A DNA stretch of 64,000 nucleotides from Desulfuromonadaceae bacterium (GCA_028687585.1 JAQTZV010000023.1:1-64000); one strand, 5' to 3'. Positions 15,719 through 24,654 are shown, counted from the first letter of the stretch. Notes: generated from the letters alone by a model not told the origin. A program made the numbers and translations.

Positions 15719-16016
15719 ACCTCATAATCACTACGATTACTCTAGATTTTAAGGTCAGAAGTTTTAGGCCTGTAATCCTGAGAAATCCTGAGAAATCCTG
15801 AAGCTAAAAACCTCTTCTCAGCCTCGGGATTACTACGATTACTCGGGATTTTAAAGTCGCAGTCAAAAGCTTTAATCCTGAGAAATCCTGGGTAAGCCTG
15901 AAGCTAAGTTCTTTTCTTTCAGCCTCGGGATTACCGGGACTACTCTGGATTTTATGTTCAAAGGCTTAAGGCCTTAATCCTGAGTAATCCTGAGTAATCC
16001 TGAGTAATCCTGAAGC
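15719..16016. repeat. Family B hairpin array (left of the GxxExxY gene)
   Basis: Two and a half tandem elements. Each has a reverse half (cctcgggattactacgatta then ctcgggatttt), a loop (aaagtcgcagtcaaaagctt) and a direct half made of degenerate 9-10 bp units (aatcctgag, aatcctggg, aatcctgaag). The halves are complementary. The last element ends with four direct units (15977-16012) immediately before the stop codon of the GxxExxY gene. Promoter content for asnB, if any, would have to lie in this block; none was identified. Confidence 0.93.
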
Positions 16017-16414
16017 TAAATTTGTTCTTGAAGCTCAGGGTTCTGCACGTACTTTCTCTTCACTTCAACGCTTTTCCCGAAATTAATCAGCAGACCAACT
16101 TCTATTCCGGTTGCTTTGAGATAGTTTTTGATCTGAAGTTCGTGAATATCATGAAGTTTATCAAGTGCCTTCAATTCAACAATGACAACATCCTCAACAA
16201 CTAGATCGGCAAAGTAGTCACCGATAATTACGTCTTTATATCTTACTGATATGCCATGTTGTGTTTCTACCTTTAAGCTCCTTGACCTAATTTCTTCAAG
16301 CATCGCGTTTAGATATACTTTTTCGAGGAAACCTGATCCAAGGACTCTGTGAACTTCATAAGCACAATTTATGATTTGATCAGTCAATTCAACATATTTT
16401 AGATTCTGATTCAA
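16016..16414 (-). CDS. GxxExxY protein
   Basis: 132 residues of the TIGR04256 family: LKYVELTDQIINCAYEVHRV, then LGSGFLEKVYLNAM holding the GxxExxY signature, FADLVVEDVVIVELKALD with the PD-(D/E)xK-like D...E-x-K pattern, and INFGKSVEVKRKYV. Predicted nuclease fold; biological role unknown. It is frequent as scattered multicopy orphans in environmental bacteria. Here it is flanked on both sides by family B repeat arrays, with the stop codon touching the left one and the start about 25 bp from the right one. No operon partner. Confidence 0.92.
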   Translation of the reverse strand: MNQNLKYVELTDQIINCAYEVHRVLGSGFLEKVYLNAMLEEIRSRSLKVETQHGISVRYKDVIIGDYFADLVVEDVVIVELKALDKLHDIHELQIKNYLKATGIEVGLLINFGKSVEVKRKYVQNPELQEQI

Positions 16415-16439
16415 CTTGAGCCTCAGTCTTTAAAAAACA

Positions 16440-16935
16440 TCTATGTAATCCTTTGAAATCCTGAAGCTGAAAACCATTTACTTTTTTGCCTCGGGATTAC
16501 TACGATTACTCGGGATTTTAAAGTCGCAGTCAAAAGCTTTAGGCCTGCAATCCTGGGTAATCCTGAGAAATCCTGAAGCTGAAAAACTTCTTTTGGCCTC
16601 GGGATTACTACGATTACTCTGGATTTTAGGGTCAAAGTCAAAAGCTTTAGGTCTGTAATCCTGGGTAATCCTGAGAAATCCTGAAGCTAAAAACCTCTTC
16701 TCAGCCTCGGGATTACTACGATTGCTCGGGATTTTAAAGTTGCAGTCAAAAGTTTTAGGCCTGTAATCCTGGGTAATCCTGAGAAATCCTGAAGCTGAAA
16801 AACTTCTTTTGGCCTCGGGATTACTACGATTACTCTGGATTTTAGGGTCAAAGTCAAAAGCTTTAGGTCTGTAATCCTGGGTAATCCTGAGAAATCCTGA
16901 AGCTGAAACATTTTTATCCTCTGAACTCGGGATTC
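16440..16935. repeat. Family B hairpin array (right of the GxxExxY gene)
   Basis: About four tandem copies of a unit near 120 bp: aatcctgagaaatcctgaag, then a spacer (ctgaaaaacttcttttg), cctcgggattactacgatta, ctctggattttag, and a loop ending in ttaggtctg. Copies near 16590-16690 and 16800-16900 are almost identical, so amplification is recent. Open frames over it are translated repeat, not genes. Confidence 0.93.
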
Positions 16936-16975
16936 TAAGATCATGGAATTAAGCCTGGTCATACTGGAGCAAAAA

Positions 16976-17209
16976 TCAATTGGGGTGTAATTCTGCCTCA
17001 ATAGTATCAGGTCCAATATCCTGACCTTCAGGCCATCCTATTCCAGTAAAAAATAGGCGCACTTGTCTGAAATAATTTTCATCTTCTAGTCGCTTGAAAA
17101 AGTCACTTCGTATATATGGAGTTACGTCAAAAACGCCTGTCACACCATCAGAAAAAACTACTGAGACATTTTTCCCTTCAAGAGGAGAAACCTGAATTAT
17201 TTTTTTCAT
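16976..17209 (-). CDS. DUF2442 domain protein (second copy)
   Basis: About 77 residues from the ATG at 17209, preceded by TTGGAGTGAGT. Reads MKKIIQVSPLEGKNVSVVFS, then GVTGVFDVTPYIRS and FFTGIGWPEGQDIGPDTIEA, a DUF2442 layout. It starts 2 bp after the stop of the DUF4160 gene, as in the other pair at 4214-4710. The two DUF2442 proteins are clearly diverged, so this is not a recent duplication. Confidence 0.82.
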   Translation of the reverse strand: MKKIIQVSPLEGKNVSVVFSDGVTGVFDVTPYIRSDFFKRLEDENYFRQVRLFFTGIGWPEGQDIGPDTIEAELHPN

Positions 17210-17211
17210 AC

Positions 17212-17481
17212 TCACTCCAATGGTTTGATTGGCAAGGGATTTTGACCACTCACAGCCAGACGCCAATCTGTTATAAGATCTTCCCTATGGATTTCTATCC
17301 ATGCTTGAACCAATCTTTTTTTGTTTTTGGGAATTGAACCACTTATAATTTCACCATCTTCGATAGAAAATACTGCGTCATCATCTCCATAAGAGGCGTG
17401 AACATGGGGTGATTTGTGTTTCTTGTTATCATAGAAAAACATGTAAATGGCAATGCCATAGAACAACGAAATAGTTGGCAT
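17212..17481 (-). CDS. DUF4160 domain protein (second copy)
   Basis: 89 residues: MPTISLFYGIAIYMFFYDNK, then KHKSPHVHASYGDDDAVFSI and RLVQAWIEIHREDLITDW. It shares the N-terminus, the HxH and the W-I-E-I-H-R-x-D-L motif with the copy at 4441-4710. A GGAG site precedes the ATG at 17481. It is paired with a DUF2442 gene in the same order. Function unknown; TA-like context. Confidence 0.87.
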   Translation of the reverse strand: MPTISLFYGIAIYMFFYDNKKHKSPHVHASYGDDDAVFSIEDGEIISGSIPKNKKRLVQAWIEIHREDLITDWRLAVSGQNPLPIKPLE

Positions 17482-17510
17482 TATAGCTCCTGTGAAGAGG
17501 AATTACTTTA

Positions 17511-17590
17511 TTGTTTAACCCCAAGTATTCGTTTCGTTTTTGAAGCTATCCGCAGTTATCCCCTTCATCCCTGTAATAAATGGTTATTGG
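17511..17590. repeat. Family C half element
   Basis: ttgtttaaccccaagtattc, then gaagctatccgcagttatcc and ccttcatccctgtaataaat. This is a loop plus the right arm of the family C element arrayed at 18407-19182; the left arm is missing. Confidence 0.8.
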
Positions 17591-17665
17591 CTTTTAGAAT
17601 TTATTCCCAAAACGACGATATTCAAGCCTTGCACCGGTTTCCGGGAATCACCGACCGGTGACACT

Positions 17666-17971
17666 TTATGAGATCAACTGATTAAACCGCACTACCTCAG
17701 CACCGTGCAGTATCCTGAGAATCCTTAGCAGCATACCTTTTTTGACATACACTGCGATGTACGGTGTCCGAACAATAACCAGCTCATAAGTGCCTGCTAC
17801 TCGCCCTTTTTTACCACGACGGGAAACGTTACCACCCATCATCGATACTTGCTGATATATTTTATCAGACACAAATATTGCCGCTTCAATGTTGTCTTTT
17901 GCAATATATGCTAAAATATCATCTAAATCCGATTCTGCCTCCGCCTCCCAAACAATGTCTACATGGGGCAT
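17666..17971 (-). CDS. RelE/ParE family toxin
   Basis: 101 residues: VDIVWEAEAESDLDDILAYI, then ASIFVSDKIYQQV-like helix (EAAIFVSDKIYQQVSMM), GRVAGTYELVIVRTPYIAVY and LRILRILHGAEV. This is the ParE/RelE superfamily pattern with the terminal I-L-R-I-L-H-G-A strand. It begins 1 bp after the antitoxin stop. ParE-type members poison gyrase and RelE-type members cut mRNA; the sequence alone does not decide which. Confidence 0.9.
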   Translation of the reverse strand: MPHVDIVWEAEAESDLDDILAYIAKDNIEAAIFVSDKIYQQVSMMGGNVSRRGKKGRVAGTYELVIVRTPYIAVYVKKGMLLRILRILHGAEVVRFNQLIS

Positions 17972-17972
17972 T

Positions 17973-18287
17973 TCAAGCCGCCCTTCTTATTAGTGCCGCT
18001 TGTTTTGCTTTCAGTCGGGCGCCGACATCTTCATGGATGGCTGACTCCCGGCCAGGCTGGTCCATCTTAGCCAGTACCGACTCTACTTTATTTCTAAACC
18101 ATAAATCGTGCTCAGCAGCAGCAGAACCGGAAAGCTTCAGCTCAAACGGCAATCCCTTGACAATATTAACCTGGCGGATAAAAAGCCTGACGGCTTCGCT
18201 CGTTGTTATGCCAAGGCTCTTAAAGATTGACTCGCATTCGAGTTTTTCGAGTTCATCAACCCGCGCTCTAATAATAGTTTCTGACAT
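17973..18287 (-). CDS. RelB/DinJ family antitoxin
   Basis: About 104 residues from the ATG at 18287, which has GGAGGTGATTATC upstream. Reads MSETIIRARVDELEKLECES, then IFKSLGITTSEAVRLFIRQV, the RelB/DinJ ribbon-helix-helix domain, followed by a long toxin-binding tail. Upstream is a short AT-rich gap and then the family C array. Coupled to the toxin downstream. The module appears intact. Confidence 0.9.
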   Translation of the reverse strand: MSETIIRARVDELEKLECESIFKSLGITTSEAVRLFIRQVNIVKGLPFELKLSGSAAAEHDLWFRNKVESVLAKMDQPGRESAIHEDVGARLKAKQAALIRRAA

Positions 18288-18406
18288 GATAATCACCTCC
18301 GCAAATCTATAATCCATGTAGCCTATTGTAGCTACAACTTATTTATTAGCAACAAAATTTATCATTTCATTTAGAGTGCTCCTTAACGCAAATACCGTAA
18401 TCATAT

Positions 18407-19182
18407 TCTGTTTTGACTTCAAAGGCTATTTAACAGGGATAAAGAAGGATAAAGGCGGATATAACCTTAAAAACAAAGATATTTATTGTTTAACCCCAAG
18501 TATTCGTCTCGCTTTTGAAGTTATCCGCCGTGATCCCTTTTATCCCTGTGAATAAATGATTCTGTTTTGACTTCAAAGGCTATTTAACAGGGATAAAGAA
18601 GGATAAAGGCGGATGAAACCTTCAAGCAAATACGTAATGGTTTTAAACCAAAGTCCTGTAAAGACTTTTCGCTTTTGAAGTTATCCGCCGTGATCCCTTT
18701 TATCCCTGTGAATAAATGATTCTGTTTTGACTTCAAAGGCTATTTAACAGGGATAAGGAAAGATAAAGGCGGATAAAACCTTAAAAACAAAGATATTTAT
18801 TGTTTAACCCCAAGTATTCGTCTCGCTTTTGAAGTTATCCGCCGTGATCCCTTTTATCCCTGTGAATAAATGATTCTGTTTTGACTTCAAAGGCTTATTT
18901 ACATGGATAATGAAAGATAAAAGCGGATAACACCTCAAAAAACAAAGATATTTATTGTTTAACCCCAAGTATTCGTCTCGCTTTTGAAGTTATCCGCCGT
19001 TATCCCTCATATCCCTGTTAAATAAAGGTTTGCTTATAACTTCAAAAACTTTTTACAGGGATAAAGAAGGATAAAGGCGGATGAAACCTTCAAGCAAATA
19101 CGTAATGGTTTTAAATTGAAGTCCTGTAAAGACTTTTCGCTTTTGAAGTTATCCGCCGTGATCCCTTTTATCCCTGTGAGAA
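18407..19182. repeat. Family C tandem array, five units of 154-160 bp
   Basis: Five head-to-tail units start near 18407, 18561, 18721, 18875 and 19029. Each has a left arm (tttaacagggataaagaagg, ataaaggcggat), a loop, and a complementary right arm (gttatccgccgtgatccctt, ttatccctgt). Arms consist of three degenerate 8-10 bp subunits. Two loop types occur: type I (aaaaacaaagatatttattg) in units 1, 3 and 4, and type II (caaatacgtaatggttttaa) in units 2 and 5. The last unit touches the truncated glycosyltransferase gene. Confidence 0.95.
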
Positions 19183-19196
19183 GAAGACTTTGCACT

Positions 19197-19510
19197 TCAC
19201 TGCGGCCCAGTCAATCTCTCTTTGCCGGTTATGACCTTCAATGAACGGATCGGATCAAGCAAACCTGCCAGCAGCAGATGATATCCCGCTGCAAGATAAT
19301 TCTTTTCCCCCAGATAGCATTGCCCCAGCCTGAAATTAAGCACCGCCTTACGGCGTCTAACGGTAGCGGGTGGATACGGGTATCTTTTGCGAGCGGCCTC
19401 AAGGATCTTGAAACCGTTTTTCCAGCGCTCCATAGTCCTGCTATTACTGATACTGCCGCCATGCCTGCGGTATTTCCAGAGACATTTATCAATAAATCTA
19501 CTTTATTAAA
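19197..19510 (-). pseudogene. Glycosyltransferase C-terminal remnant
   Basis: From about 19483 downwards it reads KYRRHGGSISNSRTMERWKN, then VLNFRLGQCYLGEKNYLAAG and ends TGKERLTGPQ. This aligns with the C-terminal third of the intact neighbour at 19536-20447 (FYRRHKDSISQKNAKRRWLN, VLNFRLGQCYYEEKRFLRAG, IGKEKVSSPH). Upstream the frame is closed by stop codons. No catalytic domain remains. Together with the N-terminal piece at 21325-21822 it may be one ancestral gene split by a replacement event. Confidence 0.8.
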
Positions 19511-19535
19511 CATCAAGGCTACGACATGCATGGAA

Positions 19536-20447
19536 CTAATGAGGACTGCTAACCTTTTCTTTGCCAATTAATACGCCTATTGCGCGTTTTGGATCGCAAA
19601 TACCGGAGGCTATAAATAACAATCCAGCACGCAAAAATCGCTTTTCTTCATAATAACATTGTCCAAGCCTGAAATTTAAAACCGCGAGCCTTCCAAAAAT
19701 AGTACTTAAAGGATAGTTGTATCTGGAATAGGCTTTCTTGAGAATTGTGTAGCCATTTAACCATCTTCTTTTTGCGTTTTTTTGACTTATACTATCTTTA
19801 TGTCTCCTGTAGAAAAACAGATGATCTTCCAGATAGGCCAACTTGGTTACTTCTGAGACTCTGATTGCCATATCATGGTCTTGAGACGCTCGTAAAGATT
19901 CATCAAATCCGCCTACCTGCTCAAAAACACTTCTCCGTAACAATGAGTTATTTGGAAGAAGAAAATAACAGTCCAACAATACCCTATTCGGGTTTGAATC
20001 CTCTGTATGCTTTTTCCCGTATATTTCAAACAGAATATTCGAATTTTCGTCAATTGAGTGACCATTTGAATAGACAAGCCCGATTTGGGGGTTTTCCATC
20101 AAAAACGATACCTGTTTCAGTATTTTATCAGGCGCAAACAGATCGTCACTATCCAATATTGCAACATATTCACCTGTACAATTTTGAATCCCGAGGTTGA
20201 TGGCCGCAGATTGACCCCGATTGGCTCTGCCGGGGTGTTCAAGTATGGTGAAGCTCTCGCCAAAAGACTCCAGCAGCGTGCGCGAACCATCGGTGCAGCC
20301 GTCATCGACAACAATCAGTTCAATGTTAGGATAAGTCTGATTAATGACACTATTAATTGTTTCTGCGATGAAGTCTTTGCGATTATAACAGGGAATTATA
20401 ACACTAACTTTGGGAGGATTTTCGCCGGTGTTCTTGATACTATTCAT
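19536..20447 (-). CDS. Family 2 glycosyltransferase
   Basis: 303 residues. GT-A motifs: VSVIIPCYNRKDFIAETINS, IELIVVDDGCTDGSRTLLES, and YVAILDSDDLFAPDKI with the DxDD metal site near residue 99. QDHDMAIRVSE gives the likely catalytic-base region. The C-terminal part (~70 residues, basic and aromatic) is shared with the remnant at 19197. It lies downstream of a methyltransferase gene in the same direction. Substrates unknown; place in the locus indicates exopolysaccharide assembly. Confidence 0.92.
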   Translation of the reverse strand: MNSIKNTGENPPKVSVIIPCYNRKDFIAETINSVINQTYPNIELIVVDDGCTDGSRTLLESFGESFTILEHPGRANRGQSAAINLGIQNCTGEYVAILDSDDLFAPDKILKQVSFLMENPQIGLVYSNGHSIDENSNILFEIYGKKHTEDSNPNRVLLDCYFLLPNNSLLRRSVFEQVGGFDESLRASQDHDMAIRVSEVTKLAYLEDHLFFYRRHKDSISQKNAKRRWLNGYTILKKAYSRYNYPLSTIFGRLAVLNFRLGQCYYEEKRFLRAGLLFIASGICDPKRAIGVLIGKEKVSSPH

Positions 20448-20523
20448 AGGTTAGTATCCTTATGGGTGACGCCAGACCTGAGATTATTAATCAGAGGAGA
20501 CATACAAGAGAACAATTTGAAAT

Positions 20524-21162
20524 TCATATCTTTTCAGCTACAACCCATGTTGTTACAGGCAACCTCTTCTGATTAAATGTGGCTAACCAATTGAAGGGGT
20601 GGAGTCTATTGTTAGGTATTTTTTCATATCTAACTCCAAATGCAAAAAACAACCAAATAAAAATATTACCCCACCCGTTTACTTCGACAATATTTGTTCT
20701 CTCTTTAGAAAGAAGAGCTAACGCTTCAGGGGTAAAACGCCAATAGTCAGATGGTGCACCATGTATTGGATTAATGAAACAGGTTGCATGTACCATTAGC
20801 CCCCCTGGTTTAAGTACTCTCAACGTTTCATTAATAGCATCTTGAGGATTGCCTTCAACATGCTCTAAAACTTGATCGCTTACAACTGCGTCAAATGACT
20901 CGTTATCAAAAGGAAGGCTAAAAATATTGTATTCTGGGTATGACGCATCAACAATTGATGTTTCATCGTACCCCAGTATTCGACATAGTTTTTCTGAACC
21001 ACTAATTGAAAGTACTTTTGCACCACCGTCACGCTGCTTCTTTATGCTTTCTGAAAAATGCTTAAACATATAATATCTAGTTATATGTTCTCCCTTTGAG
21101 AATCCTAGACAAAAAAATTTGAAAATGTACTTTGATATTTCTTGAACAATTGTCTGTCCCAT
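20524..21162 (-). CDS. Class I SAM-dependent methyltransferase
   Basis: 212 residues, Methyltransf_11-like. Seen: AKVLSISGSEKLCRILGY (degenerate glycine-rich motif I), FSLPFDNESFDAVVSDQVLE (motif IV, post-motif H residue in VLEHVEG) and LRVLKPGGLMVHATCF. Motif I lacks the usual E/D-x-G-x-G-x-G, so SAM binding may be altered. Between two glycosyltransferase genes or fragments, it may methylate a sugar or lipid-linked intermediate; this is inferred from position only. Confidence 0.85.
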   Translation of the reverse strand: MGQTIVQEISKYIFKFFCLGFSKGEHITRYYMFKHFSESIKKQRDGGAKVLSISGSEKLCRILGYDETSIVDASYPEYNIFSLPFDNESFDAVVSDQVLEHVEGNPQDAINETLRVLKPGGLMVHATCFINPIHGAPSDYWRFTPEALALLSKERTNIVEVNGWGNIFIWLFFAFGVRYEKIPNNRLHPFNWLATFNQKRLPVTTWVVAEKI

Positions 21163-21324
21163 AGGTTCTTCCCTTCCTTGATAGAGTTAATATACGGTCC
21201 TATAACTGAAAAACAACTGTTGTTATGAATTCCCCTCCAACAATGGATCTTCTGAGTTAAGTTCCAACAGCAGAAACGATAAGTGATCTAAGTTGGTCTC
21301 GTATCGGTTTCACCTCATAGACGA

Positions 21325-21822
21325 TCATTTGATGACGTTCTTTGAGATTTCCTTTGCCGGGTATCGGTGGTTCCAGCGGGGGGAGTGTTCACCATAATGC
21401 ATCATGCATACTTCTTTGCTGTTCTCATCAATGTACATGCAGTTAGAGTAAACAAGTCCAACCTCCTGGTTATCCTCCAGAAAACGCACTTGCTTTTTGA
21501 TCTTATCTGGTACAAACAGATCGTCACTGTCAAGGATAGCCAGATATTCTCCAGTGCTATGAAGCAAGCCGAGGTTGATGGCTGCAGATTGGCCTTTGTT
21601 AGCCCTACCGGGGTGCTCAAGTATGGTAAGGCGCTCACCGAAACTCTCCAGCACCGCACGCGAACCATCTGTACAGCCGTCATCAACCACAATCAGCTCG
21701 ATGTTCGGCCAAGACTGTTCCAACACACTGAGTATTGTCTCCGCAATGAACGACTCCCGGTTAAAACAGGGAACAATGACGCTTACCAATGGTCTGTAAT
21801 CAGGCAAGTTCCGGTTCAGCAT
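21325..21822 (-). pseudogene. Glycosyltransferase family 2, N-terminal part only
   Basis: 165 codons: VSVIVPCFNRESFIAETILS, IELIVVDDGCTDGSRAVLES, ATP-independent GT-A core with YLAILDSDDLFVPDKI, then GLVYSNCMYIDENSKEV and an unrelated tail. It is about 60% identical by eye to the first 150 residues of the neighbour at 19536-20447 but ends where the acceptor-binding half should start. It overlaps the 3' end of the polymerase gene, a normal operon junction, so the start is original and the 3' part was lost. It may be translated but should be inactive. Confidence 0.8.
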
Positions 21823-23065
21823 TGTGAAGATCCTCCCGTTCCTGTGCCAAGGCGTGACAGACAGTGGCCACTCCCCCGAAAAAATACCATTCCCAGCTAA
21901 TCAAGCCGAAACAGGAAAAACTGTAAAACAGATCCATGATAACCCAAACCAAGGTGGCAGAGACCAAGCGCATCAGCCAGTCATTTCCGCTGGCACCTTT
22001 GAGAACAAGTATCTGTTTAGCTTTTCTCAAACTCCTTACGATGGAGACTACATACGACACAAAAAGGCTAAATCCTATAATCCCAGTTGATTGTAATATT
22101 TCAAGATACATATTGTGCGTGATCTGCGAACTCCCACCCATAATATTCCAGTTTGCTTCCCTTGTAGTACCAAGACCGTTGCCAAACAGCGGGTTATGCG
22201 AGATCGTTCCAAACTGTTTAACCATACCATTAATTCTTCCTAGTTTAGTATCACCACCGGCTACCGTTGAATCAACCAAGGAGAGGTAACGGGTCTGCAT
22301 ATCAGAGCTTAGTTGCCCCATTAACAGAATACCCAGGGGCAATACCACGAGTAGGGTAATCACCAAATTACGTCGGCGGTTCCGACTGAGAAGCACTATT
22401 CCGATAATGACCACCATGAAAGAAAGAAGCCCACTACGAGATCCGGTCAGCAACAATGCGTAAATAGAGGGAAGCGCTAGCAATACCATGAAGAGTTTGC
22501 CCCACTTGTTCCACTGCCAAAGCAGATAAAACAGATATGGTATTGTACTGACAATTACCCAGGCCAGTTGGTTGGGGTTGACAACATCGGACGGGGCACC
22601 ACTCAAGCGATTGAGGCCGGTCATAACCCCATCTGTATGCGAATACGCAATACTGCCCCAATAACCGGTGGTAATATGGAGATATAGAGGTTCCAGTGCC
22701 CGGAAAACCTGACACAACAGAAAAACCCAGATAAACAGCCGCAGTTGCTTTTCAGTGCGGACAGCTCCTACAACCAGCAGAAAGAGAATGGCCACCTTCA
22801 TCCATTCCGTCAGATTGTTTTGTATGACTGAACCGGGCCAGGTTACCAGCGGCAGGCTGAGAAGGATATACAGGAGAAACCAGTACAGTCTTCGTGCAGT
22901 CTCTTCGCCTGAACGGAGCGTATCCTGACGCTGTTGGATTAAGACCAGCAACAGTGAGCCCACCCCTAGCAGCAAATCAAAACGGAACGAACCAAGAACC
23001 GGAACTCGTGCGGTAAGATGAAGAAAATAACTAAGTATATTTAATAACAGTATTGGAAATGCCAT
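21800..23065 (-). CDS. O-antigen ligase/polymerase-like protein (Wzy-type)
   Basis: About 421 residues with 10-12 hydrophobic segments. The large loop holds LTGSRSGLLSFMVVIIG and the Wzy_C-type segment ISHNPLFGNGLGTTRE with ITHNMYLEILQSTGIIGFSL, typical of O-antigen ligase/polymerases. Start taken at the ATG at 23065; a TTG at 23083 would add six residues and neither has a strong Shine-Dalgarno. Predicted inner-membrane polymerase of the exopolysaccharide repeat unit, working with the flippase encoded just upstream. Confidence 0.87.
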   Translation of the reverse strand: MAFPILLLNILSYFLHLTARVPVLGSFRFDLLLGVGSLLLVLIQQRQDTLRSGEETARRLYWFLLYILLSLPLVTWPGSVIQNNLTEWMKVAILFLLVVGAVRTEKQLRLFIWVFLLCQVFRALEPLYLHITTGYWGSIAYSHTDGVMTGLNRLSGAPSDVVNPNQLAWVIVSTIPYLFYLLWQWNKWGKLFMVLLALPSIYALLLTGSRSGLLSFMVVIIGIVLLSRNRRRNLVITLLVVLPLGILLMGQLSSDMQTRYLSLVDSTVAGGDTKLGRINGMVKQFGTISHNPLFGNGLGTTREANWNIMGGSSQITHNMYLEILQSTGIIGFSLFVSYVVSIVRSLRKAKQILVLKGASGNDWLMRLVSATLVWVIMDLFYSFSCFGLISWEWYFFGGVATVCHALAQEREDLHNAEPELA

Positions 23066-23145
23066 AGAAGTATTTGCTACCAACCCATCTTAGATAAATA
23101 ACACGAGAAGTGTGCTGAGCTCTTTATTTATCTCGCATAATACAA

Positions 23146-24651
23146 TTATTTGTATTTATTTTTTATGATGCTAATAAACCGGCATCGTTCTTCTCGTTTC
23201 AAGAATAATACAAAGCTGAAAAGACATAGTATGCTCCCTAGAATCCCAACGGAAAAAATCCCGCCATAACCAATAGGATTAAATTTCACTATAGCAACAT
23301 AATAGAATAAAGCCGTTATGGCACCAGGTAACAGTGAAGGGAGAAGTGCCTGTACAAGATACACCAAAACGTTGCCGGCTATCTGCTTGCACACAATGAA
23401 AAGAATGAATGGCTCTGCAACCAGTGCAGGAATTAGTGTGCCCATTGCGACACCCTCTTTCCCGATAATTTTTGCTAACACTATACTCATGACTAAATTT
23501 ATGATTGCTTCTATCATCCGTATTTTAGCCAGTATTCCATGACTCCCGATGCCAGTCAGAATCCTACCGTGAAAAGGGTTTAACATTTGAATAAATGTTG
23601 CCATCGCCAAAATATAGAGAATAAAGCGCCCTTCTCTGCCGTATTCAACCCCAATCCACACATCAAGAAACCGGGGCCCTAAAAAAGCTATTGCAACGAA
23701 ACCACATACAACGATCCCAACCATATAGCGGGATGAGGTATAATACACTTCTCTTGTTTTTTCAGGTGATGCATTTACGCTCAATTCACTGAATAATGGC
23801 ATAAAACCAAGCGTAGCAGAAGATACAAGATTACGAACCTGGTTGACCAGACTAGAGGGCATGGCAAAATAGGCAACTGCTGCCGGCGAGATTACCATAC
23901 CGATCACAACAGAATCGGTACTATTCCTTATTCTGGTTGCAATACCGAGAGCAAAACTTTTGAATCCGAAATTAATCAACTCGCGGATAGTCTCTGATGA
24001 GACATATTTTAATCCGAATCTATATCTTCCATATTTATCCAACCTGAGCAGCAAATAATAATTAATAAACTTTATTGTTACACCAATTGTGTTCGCTAAT
24101 GTTAGAACGAGTAACCCATAGCCGTTCTTCAAGAAAAAATAAATGATTGTTGACCCGATAACTGTATTTATAGCTGTCAAACCATTTGTAAGCCAATATC
24201 GCTGATGACCCTGGTGAACGGATGTGATGACATTCCCAGGAAAACTAACCAAAACCTGGCATGCTACAATAATTAAAAAAACAGTATAGCGGGAAGAACT
24301 CGCATCAGGAGGTGCAAGACCTCGTGCACCTGCAAAAGCCCACACCAAGAGTACTCCGGCAACCAGAGCGCCAGTAGCAGCTGAAAAGACAATAGCAGAA
24401 CTGAAAATATTTTTGAGCTTAACTTCATCATTAACAGCTGCATAGCGGGCAATGAATCTCGTAACCGCTGGCTGCATGCCTAGTTCAAGCATACCCATAT
24501 ACCCGACAACAGATAGAACAATCTCGTAGATACCGTACTCGTGCTTGCCCAACGCCCTTAAAATGCATGGGGTAATAATAAAAGCAACCCCAAGCTTAAG
24601 GATTAAGATCGCAATATTAGACATTGAATTTTTAAATAATTTTTGTAACAT
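23146..24651 (-). CDS. Polysaccharide flippase (Wzx/MATE-like)
   Basis: 501 residues with about 12-14 membrane segments. It has the polysaccharide-biosynthesis flippase start (LFKNSMSNIAILILKLGVAF), G-K-H-E-Y-G-I-Y-E-I-V near residue 40, and an internal repeat of the same half-structure. Expected to move lipid-linked repeat units across the inner membrane to the polymerase. It is spaced 3 bp from the GT4 gene upstream and is followed by the polymerase gene, the usual Wzx-Wzy neighbourhood. Confidence 0.9.
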   Translation of the reverse strand: MLQKLFKNSMSNIAILILKLGVAFIITPCILRALGKHEYGIYEIVLSVVGYMGMLELGMQPAVTRFIARYAAVNDEVKLKNIFSSAIVFSAATGALVAGVLLVWAFAGARGLAPPDASSSRYTVFLIIVACQVLVSFPGNVITSVHQGHQRYWLTNGLTAINTVIGSTIIYFFLKNGYGLLVLTLANTIGVTIKFINYYLLLRLDKYGRYRFGLKYVSSETIRELINFGFKSFALGIATRIRNSTDSVVIGMVISPAAVAYFAMPSSLVNQVRNLVSSATLGFMPLFSELSVNASPEKTREVYYTSSRYMVGIVVCGFVAIAFLGPRFLDVWIGVEYGREGRFILYILAMATFIQMLNPFHGRILTGIGSHGILAKIRMIEAIINLVMSIVLAKIIGKEGVAMGTLIPALVAEPFILFIVCKQIAGNVLVYLVQALLPSLLPGAITALFYYVAIVKFNPIGYGGIFSVGILGSILCLFSFVLFLKREERCRFISIIKNKYK

Positions 24652-24654
24652 ACC

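Noticed and set aside
15719..16935. CRISPR array
   Set aside because: Units are long hairpins of degenerate decamers without unique spacers, and no cas genes are present.
16441..17016. Two open frames on the minus strand
   Set aside because: They are translations of family B repeats, with repeated SRVIVVIPR peptides.
18407..19182. CRISPR array
   Set aside because: Units are 154-160 bp and palindromic with only two loop sequences; there are no unique spacers of CRISPR length and no cas genes.
20085..20576. 163-codon plus-strand frame
   Set aside because: Antisense shadow of the glycosyltransferase and methyltransferase genes.
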